A DNA stretch of 22,131 nt from Paramacrobiotus richtersi (lineage: Eukaryota > Tardigrada > Eutardigrada > Parachela > Macrobiotidae), in assembly GCA_034698045.1 (NCBI GenBank), contig JAQGAU010000996.1:1-22131 (forward strand). The letters are read 5' to 3'. The translations under genes and the position numbers were made by a program. The notes beneath the pieces were generated by a model, which was given only the letters and a program-made list of their open reading frames with translations, searched no databases and was not told the origin of the DNA. The first letter of the stretch is position 1. The number at the start of each line of letters is the position of its first letter. Of this stretch, positions 9,195 through 17,952 are shown in pieces.

Positions 9195-10701
9195 ATGGAC
9201 GGGAAGCTGGTGTTCGTGACAGTGGGTACGACGAGCTTCGATGAGCTAGTGGAGCGGATCGTCAGCGAGGAATGTTTACGCGTATGTAGTCACTTCCCCA
9301 GTGTGCTGCTTCATCATTTGACGCTTTTTGCGGACAGATCCTGCAGTCCCACGGGTATTCCCGACTGCGGATACAGTACGGCCGCGGACGGTTCACACCG
9401 CCCGATGGTCTCCGTGGCGGAGTACACGTTGAATCGTACCAGTACAAAGACAGCATTAAGCAGGATTTGATTGACGCTGATATGGTTATCAGTCATGCGG
9501 GTACGTTTTTACTGGACAACTGTTTTTTGTTTTGCTGTGAAATTGTATTTTTTAATGTATTTTTACTTTTATTATGGTTTAATATATTTTACATTTTATT
9601 ATTGTCATTCTGTACAACTTCGGTTTGTGACAACTTATTTGATATTTTTTTTCGCTGGATTGAACGATTTGGATTCCAACTGCCCGTGGAAACAGAAAAC
9701 AGTATTCCCAATTGTTTACTATTTTCATTGACTATTGGGGATTGGCTAACTCCCCCAGGAAAATGTGTGAAATGTGTTTTAAATTTGTTTTATATTTTTT
9801 CCTTTTTTCTACATCATTGTAATTTTTTTACATTCTGTTAACGTTTTCTTACACCTGCTTACATTTTTTACACTTGTTCGTATTTTTAAAAACCTTTTCC
9901 ATTTTTTCTACATCCTTTTAAAATTGTTTTGCATTTTTTTACACTTTCTTACCTTTTTTTGTATTTTTTGTACATCTTTTGACATTTTTCCCCAAATTTT
10001 TCTCATCCGTTTTTCCATTTTTACACGTTCTTACATCTTTTTGTATTTTTTTTATACATTTTCATGTCTGCCTACATCGTTTTACATTTGTTTTGCATTT
10101 TTTTACACTTCCTTACATTTTTCAATATTTGTACAACCTTTTGACACTTTTTCCCAAAATTTCACATGTTTTTGCATTTTTTCACCCTTTCTTGCACTTT
10201 TTATATTTTTTGTACAACTTTTGACATGTTTTCCCATATTGTTTACATCTTTTTTCCATTTTTACACTTTCTTACATTTTGTTTAAGTTTTTTTATACTT
10301 TCTTACAACTTTTTACATTTTATACAATTCTTTTACATTTTCTTATATCTTTTTTGGGCTGAATAAACTATTACATGTACTTTCATTCGATTCATACCCT
10401 TTTTTTACAGGATTTTTGCAATAAACGTAATTAAAAATTTTCTGTTGATGCAGGTGCGGGTAGCATCCTAGAATCCTTAGGTCTACACAAACGGTTACTA
10501 GTGGTGGTCAACGAGAGCCTGATGGGCAACCACCAGACGGAGATGGCCGAGGAGTTTGCCCGGCAACACTTCCTCTACTGGACCACCGTCCACCGACTCC
10601 CCGCCGATCTCCTCAACCTCGACTTCACCAACATCCAACGCTATCAGCCCGGAGTGCCTCGTAAATTTGCTCAGTATATGGATGAATTCTTGCAGATTTA
10701 G
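9195..10701 (+). CDS. ALG13: ALG13, catalytic subunit of UDP-GlcNAc transferase
   Basis: With its membrane partner ALG14 it adds the second GlcNAc to GlcNAc-PP-dolichol on the cytosolic ER face. Exons 9195-9281, 9338-9500 and 10454-10701 splice in frame to 165 aa, the length of the short human ALG13 form. It belongs to GT28, C-terminal half only. The N-terminal [14 protein letters not shown] is diagnostic; then [36 protein letters not shown] and, across the last junction, AGS (residues 84-86), followed by [21 protein letters not shown], the UDP-GlcNAc-binding end. No deubiquitinase (OTU) or Tudor extension is present, unlike long vertebrate ALG13. I chose the ATG at 9195 because the family begins two or three residues before VFVTVGTT. 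An in-frame ATG at 9048 would add 49 unconserved residues. ALG14 is not in the window. Confidence 0.95.
9770..10375 (+). repeat. T/C-rich, almost G-free low-complexity tract in ALG13 intron 2
   Basis: About 600 bases made of words such as TTTTACATTTTT, TTACACTTTC and TTTGTACAACTTTTGACA repeated irregularly. G is very rare on the plus strand, so strand asymmetry is extreme. Long open frames across it encode only Phe/Leu/His/Ile-rich peptides caused by the composition. It fills most of intron 2 (9501-10453). Confidence 0.8.
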
Positions 10702-11347
10702 CAGCCATTTTTTATTGGACATTTTATTTTTATTAATTATAGTTTACTAATACTTTTTTTTAAATTTTTTTTACTTTCAATTTTTATTGGAACTTTTTGT
10801 TATGTTTTCGGCATGCAGATTTATATATGAGAGAGCTAACAATAAGAAACTTTTTCTATGTTTTGATAAGTGTTGACTAGTGTCAAAACATGTGGCGCTT
10901 TTACAGAAAATAAAGTTAATGTAAAAGTTGACATTTCTCGTTAGTAAACGAGCGGAAAACGTTCCGATCTGATACGCCCATGTTATCACACGTTAGTTTT
11001 GTGTTAGCAATGTCTAGGTCGATATTACTGGCGTTATACAGTAATATTCATTTTGCAGAGTATTGCTCTCTTGGCAGACAATTGGTCAATAATTCACACT
11101 TCCAAAAACTATGCACTATCAATAAATGTCGTGCGTAGTTTAGTTGCGGTAACCACAGGAGGTTTAGCTACATCTACCGACGTTTCACCGATAACGCATG
11201 TATTGACACTGCCACAGGCGAAAAACTGCAAAGAGCATCGTCGCGTGCAATCTTGCGCTTCCGCCATCATCTCGAGCTCGATGAACTGTTCGTACACATC
11301 AAAACGTAATTTCAGCGTACCAAGGTTAATATGAACAGGAACACGAC
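10702..11347 (+). other. ALG13 3' flank and GT31 gene upstream region
   Basis: The first 200 bases are T-rich ALG13 3' UTR. The remainder must hold the promoter and leader of the GT31 gene. A minus-strand open frame at 11109-11366 overlaps the GT31 start (described separately). No other gene is seen. Confidence 0.4.
10909..10914 (+). terminator. Candidate ALG13 polyadenylation signal
   Basis: AATAAA is the first canonical signal after the ALG13 stop, 208 bases downstream, in less AT-biased sequence than its surroundings. Confidence 0.5.
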
Positions 11348-11366
11348 ATGGGAAATCTTCCGTCAA
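11109..11366 (-). other. Unassigned open frame antisense to the GT31 5' end
   Basis: An open frame of 86 codons with TTG at its 5' end; its first ATG pair is internal (MMAEAQDCTRRC). The peptide is mixed hydrophilic/hydrophobic, with Cys-rich ending AQDCTRRCSLQFFACGSVNTC. I do not recognise it. It overlaps the GT31 start codon on the other strand and is most likely a chance frame, but the composition is less skewed than other shadows here. Confidence 0.15.
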
Positions 11367-11393
11367 TCCGCCTGCTTAACACCCTACTCTTGA
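11331..11393 (+). promoter_or_regulatory. Overlapping upstream ORF at the GT31 start
   Basis: An ATG 17 bases before the GT31 start is in a different frame and runs 20 codons to a TGA at 11391-11393, past the main ATG. If the transcript begins upstream of 11331, scanning ribosomes could initiate there and reduce GT31 translation. Whether the leader includes it is unknown. Confidence 0.4.
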
Positions 11394-14021
11394 CCTTTCT
11401 CGGGGGATTATTCATTGTACTGACACCCAGTCAACGCTGGTCAATCAAACCGCCGATCACCATCCCAGAATCATCTATTACTTTTGCCACTACACTGCCA
11501 GTATTTCCTTCAGTTTACGATCCAGTTTGTTCGAGATTCAATCGGTCCGTTGTGACGGAGTTCTACCTGAACTATACCGCGACGCATTTGTTGTTTGATA
11601 AGCATTATTCCCCAGAGCATATGATTGACCGGTCAGTTGAGTACCATTTTGCCATTGTCACCGCACCCAATTCGTTCAAGGCACGTAGATCCATCCGGGC
11701 CACGTGGAAGCGGATGATCACGGCGCAGGCGTCGTGCTCCAGTACTTTAGCGTTTTATGTTGGTAAGCGGCGAAGATTGTATAGAGTTTCGACTGTATGG
11801 CTGGTATTTTCAGTAATGAAAGTTTCTGTACAGAAGTCAAACGTTTTGGTAAACGTCTCGTTTAACATTTGGTTGACAAACGTTAACCGAGAATGCACCA
11901 TATTTTTCTGTTGTAAACAATGCGAAGCACATTCAACTGTACAAGTACACGTAGTAGCCAGTTATTGTCATGTCATATAAATAGCTCATATTAACTACTA
12001 TAATATCCTTTGAATGGTACTTTTTATCAACAGTAGGCCCGTCACACGTTGACACTTGCCGTTGCGACATCCATTCGGGCTCTTCTTTTATTTGTTTCGG
12101 TTAGATTGTTAATTAGATTGTCATCATGTTCGGTTTTTTATAATACATTCTTGACAAAACAACAAATAAAACAATGGATAAAACAATACGAACAATACCT
12201 ACGTTATGTGTATGTACAGCGGCCGGACACAAGTTGTGTACTGGCGCAGAAATATTCTGACGAAATTCGTAGTACAAGGGCTTTCTATGCAACAATCATT
12301 CCTATCAGGCTGTGGTATATTAGCAAAAAAGGCCAAACCTACTTGCTGTAAACCGTATCCTTTTTGTTCGCAAGTAAAGGACATACATTTTCCACAGCAA
12401 AATCTGCTAACAAAGCCCTTTTCGCTCAGTAGTTAAATGTGCCGTCCGGTTTCGCTCAATGCGCCGTTTTGTATAGGCAAGACCGGTGACGCCGAAACGG
12501 CCAAGTGGCTGGACCGGGAACTGCGCCAGAATCCCGACGACATGGTGCTGATTGATTTCTGTGATGCCTACGAGAATCTCCCGCTGAAAACGTACAACAT
12601 TATGCATTTTGTCCAGACGCATCTGACCGGTGTGGAGTGGGTGGTCAAGATTGATGATGATATGCTGCCGAATATTCCCGGGTTTGTGCAGTGTTTCCCG
12701 CTGGTACAGGAGCCCGACGTGGGGCTGTATGGATGGATTAGTCTTGATAAAGTTCCTAAGGACGGGGATAAGTACATGATTCCCCGACAAAGGTAACCGG
12801 GCATTCCATTAAAAACACCTCATATACGTGTAGTATGTAAATGCGTGTACCTTGGTAATGTAGTACTCACATGCATTTTTAATACTTCGATCGAGAAGTG
12901 TACAAGCAATGGCGCATTAACGTGAGCAATTTCATTTCATTTTGCACCGTCTACGTCCTTCCAGCAGAAAAATACATTTCTTTTTTAAGGAAAGAGTTGT
13001 TCTCAGTTAGGAAAGAGTTAAGGAATGACAGGTTCATATTTAAGGAATTAAGACTAAAAGTTAACTTTTGTATATATACGGTAGTTGATGGGTATGGTAC
13101 TGTACATAGAACCGGTTGTGAATTCGAGAAAGAAGAAAAAATGTTGCATATCAACACGTATCGATATAATTATCTTCTGAGTCTCCTGGACAGACCTTAT
13201 TAATTTTTTCTAGCGCCTCACTTATTTAACAATCCTTTTATTGAGTCTCCTGATCTTTATTTGGCAAGAGCCCAAAAATAATGTGGACACTATAAAAATT
13301 CCAAAAATCAAGTAGAAAATTTATCCCAGTTAGCACGCGAGGGAACAGTATCCAAAATCAAACTAATATTACCGCGAAGTATTTCCATGCTTAAACGCTG
13401 AAACAAAAAGCAAGTCGATCAGCTTTTTCCGGTCCGTAAAAACAACCGTTTACCGATTTCCTTATACATCTGCAATCTCCTTATTCGCCTAACATACACC
13501 GCCATATAGGTTAGATTGCTCTAGTTGAATAAATTAATGATTAGTGTTATTTCTGGGGTACTTACTGCATTCCTTAAACTATAACGTCCGTCTGTAATAG
13601 ATATGGAAAAACCCATTTTCCTCCCTTTACACACGGCCCAACCTACGCAGTCCGTGCATTAAACTTACCCGGTCTACTGGACGCCTGCCAGACCATGCCC
13701 ATTATCAATCTGGAGGATGTCTGGTTCACGGGATTGTGTGCGGAGAAGGCGGGCGTGCTCCGGAAGAATGTCACCGCATTCTTATCCATGCACCGGCGGC
13801 GGGGTGAATTCGACGCCCAACCCGAGGTGGCCATACAAAAGGGACTGTTCTTCCATAAAATCTCCAGTGTTACCGTCAGGAAGGTGTGGGCCACTATGAA
13901 CGCCCAGAGTTGTGATAGAATTGATTATTCCTGTGACCGATTTACCCGGGGACTTCGTGGGCGAAACATCCCGGCTGAGCAAGGCGCCTACTTGATACCG
14001 GTGTCCGTTGGGACATTTTAA
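11348..14021 (+). CDS. GT31 beta-1,3-galactosyltransferase-like protein
   Basis: Likely Golgi type II membrane glycosyltransferase adding a beta-1,3-linked Gal or GlcNAc from a UDP-sugar; the exact donor and acceptor cannot be read from sequence. Exons 11348-11762, 12477-12792 and 13601-14021 splice in frame to 383 aa. A short cytosolic N-terminus precedes a signal anchor at about residues 9-26. A stem with N-glycosylation sequons at Asn65 (NRS) and Asn75 (NYT) follows. GT31 motifs are in order: RRSIRATW (113-120), DFCDAYENLPLKT, metal-binding KIDDDM with Asp198-200, the FPPF start of the family's YPPY block, and LEDVWFTGL with Glu282-Asp283-Val284. The usual GGGYVLS block is replaced by GPTYAVR, so this is a divergent member. 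The ATG at 11348 has G at -3 and +4 and directly precedes the anchor. No canonical poly(A) signal was seen downstream. Confidence 0.92.
11763..12476 (+). other. Intron 1 of the GT31 gene
   Basis: A GT-AG intron of 714 bases with no recognised element; short open frames on both strands match nothing I know. Confidence 0.6.
12793..13600 (+). other. Intron 2 of the GT31 gene
   Basis: An 808-base GT-AG intron. It contains small local duplications (GGAAAGAGTT at about 12989 and 13010; TGAGTCTCCTG near 13178 and 13221) but no coding signal. The acceptor at 13600 is fixed by the in-frame RYGKTHFPPF continuation. Confidence 0.6.
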
Positions 14022-14228
14022 TGGTATTTTGTTACTGTGGTCAATAACTTTTCGACATTATTTATCTGTTTACGTTATTCGACTGCTTTTCTTAATATGT
14101 CAACGTGTCAGAACTCAGCGCAGAGGTTACTGGCGACAGACGAGTCTGCGACGACAATATAAAACACTACACAGAAAACTGTATACAGTTTCAGTTTCAC
14201 TTCAGCGCGCGTTGAGAACGGTCGCATA

Positions 14229-14253
14229 AATTATTATTATTATTATTGTTATT
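14229..14253. repeat. (ATT)n microsatellite
   Basis: Short trinucleotide run of TTA/ATT units with one GTT interruption, in the 3' flank of the GT31 gene. Confidence 0.85.
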
Positions 14254-14285
14254 ACAACACAAGAGCAGACAACCCAGCAGGGACT

Positions 14286-14966
14286 TCAGGTCTGGTCGAA
14301 CAGAGCTGTATGAAAATCAGGACGATCGACAGTTTTAAGCATGAATTTGAAGACGGGCACACACCCGGCATCCAAAACATTTGGATTAGTTTTGATAATC
14401 TTATCTAAAAGACTTCTTAGCCGCATTTCCATCGTCGTTTCCCCGACCTTCCGTTTGGCTTTCGCATCGATCGCTACTGCTCTTCTCAGGTTGTGGCTGG
14501 CTCCTTTCATCTGAGCATTGTACCACCCATTTCGTACCATAGCATTATTATGCCCAAAAGTGTGACCTCCGTGTAGGCGGTACTATGCAGACGTGCATTT
14601 TGATGTCCACTGTATATACGTGAAGAACTGTGCCGTGGAGTAGACTATTAACCATCGTTTCGTAGATCCAGACCTGCCTGCGTTTTGGCAGTGATAACAA
14701 ACACAAAGCGTAAGTACTTCTTTGCACTTCCGTCTAACTGTCCGTAAACCGTTCGGCCCGTGAACAATTGTGATAAATGGAACGACCTTGGGTTGCCGAA
14801 AGACTGCTATCGCGCACTGAGTACCTTTCCGTCTCTTAATTGCTGCAATGTAAAGTGGGCTGACGTCAACTTGATTAAAGAAAATTACGATCATGTTATT
14901 GTTACTAAGCACATACAGCTGTTTCGCTCTCTTTCTTCTTTTTGTTTTTTTATTCCCCTGCGACAA
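14286..14966 (-). pseudogene. Unassigned minus-strand frame split by one TAG; possible transposon remnant
   Basis: Two open stretches, 14966-14583 and 14582-14286, lie in the same frame and are separated only by a TAG codon at 14585-14583. Together they would encode about 225 codons. The second part (GGHTFGHNNAM, then KRKVGETTMEMRLRSLL) faintly recalls the start of FLYWCH-type zinc-finger proteins of MULE transposons, which have a similar basic ETT-containing segment after the finger, but the zinc ligands are not in place. The first part matches nothing I know. It may be a decayed element or chance. Confidence 0.2.
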
Positions 14967-15625
14967 CCGATTCTTGTTACCCTGTTCTGACTACTGTGTA
15001 AAAGGAGCAATGCTCCGTTGCAGATGACATTAATTATGAAGTTAAGTCATAAATGATGAATGCTGCCTGTCTAAACGTATAACATACAGTACACCGTAAA
15101 CACCGTAACTGTTCTCGTTCGTTCATCAGTTCAACACGCTTTTCTCATAAAGGTCATCGATGCTGGAATCTGTAATCAGTTCTGAGAGCGCAATAGCACT
15201 TTAACAACTAACTTTAAACCTGACGAAATTAGTCTTTCAGTAGTGACAATCCGCTGATTTCTGAACTTCCGTCTTTTATTACGATTACTGCGGATCGTAC
15301 AACGTTAACGGGAAAAACTTTCAACTACTGGCAGCAGTTGACAGGGTTTCTGATTGTAAGCCACTGTCACAGGTGGCAGCAGTTTGGAAGTACCTCAAAA
15401 CTGCAGAAGTCAATCCCAGAAACTGAAAACACAATTCGGTTTGCGCGCTATCGCAATTCGCAACCACGTGTCATCTGATGTACGAAGAAACGGGCTTATT
15501 TCTGATCAGTGATCTGTCTGTTACAAGTAAACTGCACAACTTTTTGTTTTATTGTTCTTATGCGTTGATCACAATATCTGTAATTGTGGAGACTGACAGA
15601 ATAACAAACAAAGAAAACACCAGCG

Positions 15626-15901
15626 TTACACGTTAAACATCAAAAACACATCTTCCATCTCTTTAGAAGAATCGACAGTACCCAAAACACATATTCCATT
15701 TCCTCGCTGTATTTCTACGCTTATACGCTGGCGAAGAAACTCCATAGACCGAGGGTTTCCGTTGCTTTCACGTATTCGGCGTCCCACATCCTTCAGAAAT
15801 GCTTTGGCCTGTGTGCCCCAACTTCCCATTGTTTCGAAAGCAACCGGCTGGACGATATATCGGTCAGATAATGCGCTGTACCGTCGTTCTTTTTCTCTTC
15901 T
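15626..15901 (-). mobile_element. 3' stub of a non-LTR (LINE-type) retrotransposon reverse transcriptase ORF
   Basis: An open minus-strand frame of about 92 codons after an upstream in-frame stop. It contains YIVQPVAFETMGSWG, then AKAFLKDVGRRIRESNGNPR and FLRQRISVEIQRGNGICVLGT. This order (PVAxET-G-WG, FL--LGRRI, FLxQRIS--IQRGN--VLGT) is typical of the extreme C-terminus of animal LINE-encoded reverse transcriptases. None of the catalytic RT domain is present, so this is a 5'-truncated dead copy, the usual outcome of LINE insertion. It lies between the GT31 and abLIM genes, antisense to both. Confidence 0.65.
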
Positions 15902-17952
15902 GTTATAGTTTCTGTTTTATCTTCATACAAAAAGATTTTTCAGGAATAGTTTTTTATCTGAGGACACTTTACATAACAGCATCATGCCGGTTACGTATAC
16001 AAACTTTCAATTCAGACATATCGCTTCCACTTTAAACCGCACAAATCCGTCAAAAGCAACTACTTTTGTTTTTTTCCTCTCACCAACATTTTGATCCACC
16101 GCTGACCATCCAACCAGTCCACAAATAATCCGCTTATTCATCCGCTTGACTGCACCGTATATCCGGCTCAGACATGATTAGCCAATCAAGTCGTTCAACA
16201 AACAATCTGATTGGTGCCTTGTCTGTTTTTCCGTCTTGTCCGCCTGATTACGCCCGTATAAAGATGGTTAGGGGGTTTATTGCGGGTTTGGTTAAGTAAT
16301 ATTTCATTGGGGAGTTTGATCTCCGCAGGGAGATTGGTGGGGCTGGAGGACGGGAAGCGCCCGAGGGGATTCGGCGACCGAATGGGATGGGTCGCCATTC
16401 AAGAGATTGCGTAATGTGCGATTCAAGAGTAGGGCTTAGCGTTGGTCGAGAAGGGTGCATTTATGGGATTAAATTGTAAGGGAATTTATTGCCAAAATGG
16501 CCTTCGATGTACAGATTAATAATTTACGTAATCTGGCAAATAGGCTCTGTGCGCGTTTTGGTCGTGTTTCTCCTCCGCATATGGAACCTTTTTTGCGCTT
16601 GTTTTTATGCTTTACGTTTACCCTTCTCGTACGTTCTTTCGAGCATATTGAACATTGTGGTTTTATCTTTCGTTTTGTCACTTAAATTCGCGTCTGGACT
16701 TATATAAGATTTATGTAAGATTTTTACGTAAAATTTATTAATTTAATGTACGTAATCTATATTTTTAATAAATATTTGTTGTTGATGCAGAATTACCAAC
16801 GCGAATTCGGAAAATATTTTGTAGCCTAACATATAAAGAAAAGTTTTCTCTACCGGAACGCGTTTCCAGAAGATTGAAATGATCTGTATTTATGAAATAA
16901 GGCAATTATTATTGTACCTAAGGTTTGGTCAGGGGAACAAGGCCTTCGAAAGATATGTATTACTGACTGCGTTGCGTTTCTTTTCGCTCATATGTTGATA
17001 TTAATTGTCAATTTTATATTCGACTTTACTTTAAATTTCCGGAATTTTTATAGGACAGACAATCTCTTCGCGTTTAACAAAATCAAGAGTTCTAGGAGAA
17101 ACCTTTGTCCCAGAGCAATTTCCACAAATCCGTTAAACGTTGCACAAAACCGATATGGATCCGTTTATTAAGTGGTAAAGTGGGTTATTCCAACGGGTGA
17201 TTGATTGATCAGGGTCACTCGCAGATAAATCCATCTTTGCCCCAACTATGCACAGACCAAATTCCATCCTTTTCACCATTTCCATATGTCCGCTGGTGGG
17301 AATTTTAGTCCTTTCATCGGACTGTTGTCAGATTTGTGAAACTTTGGTCTCGATCCGTGCCTCGGTTCCCATAAGTCCATAAGGGTCTGATTCTCGGTGA
17401 TTGTGCCGCATGAAAAGCGCTGAAAATCAAATCATCAAGTGGACAGGAGAAATGTTGTATATGTGTCGTTTGCCGCTTGAGCACGATTTGAACATTTTTC
17501 TCTTTTTCTTGATGGAGTTTTTATAGGTCAGTTCAGAGCCGATTCGAGAAAAATCACCACTTTTGCACGATACCGGCAAACAAACATGCTAAAGAGGTTG
17601 AGTGCGGCCTCCGACGCAGCTTCGATACCATGAAAAAAAAGCAAAAAAGATTCATTTATAATTAAATTTGTAAAATTATCGAAAAAATTCAGATACATGA
17701 GCAGTTACACGATCTACACGGACATAACGAATTAGAAAATTCCGAAACAAGTCTGATCTCTACAAATGTCTAGTTGGATATTGGATCTGCTAGCTGTAAT
17801 GCACAAACTGTACTTGCATCGTGTTGCGTGTCGTACTGGTAAACGAACGCATTAACTTTTCATCAAAAAGCGATACCTGTAGAAGTACAAAAATTATAAC
17901 AAATAAACTAATTTTAAAATCCATTTTCTTCTGCAGCAAACTAAGTTTCAAG
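15902..17952 (+). other. Upstream region of the abLIM-like gene
   Basis: No gene is recognised. A slightly GC-richer patch at about 16245-16450 has open frames on the minus strand with Pro/Ser-rich peptides I cannot assign. TATATAAG at 16701-16708 could be a TATA box. TTCTTCTGCAG ending at 17936 is a good splice acceptor just before the abLIM start codon, suggesting that an untranslated or alternative upstream exon exists here or further upstream. No LIM zinc-finger cysteine pattern is visible. Confidence 0.4.

Larger units (their letters stand above)
14022..15625. other. Gene-poor region after the GT31 gene
   Basis: Contains the GT31 3' UTR, a short (ATT)n microsatellite at about 14229-14253, and one minus-strand open frame broken by a single stop (14286-14966). 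The final 600 bases before the retrotransposon stub would be its 3' flank. No gene is recognised. Confidence 0.4.

Noticed and set aside
9924..10366. Several overlapping Phe/His-rich open frames
   Set aside because: They are products of a G-poor, T-rich intron tract lacking stop codons and have no domain content.
12437..12476. Upstream extension of GT31 exon 2 with its own ATG
   Set aside because: It is intronic: the acceptor at 12476 joins exon 1 in frame through FYVG and the extension has no family counterpart.
16195..16685. Short open frames on both strands in a GC-richer patch
   Set aside because: No recognisable motif, no start context or splice partners, and overlapping frames on both strands indicate chance.
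17041..17531. Two similar strings GGAATTTTTATAGGACAG and GGAGTTTTTATAGGTCAG about 475 bases apart
   Set aside because: The match does not extend beyond about 18 bases, so it is too short to call a repeat.
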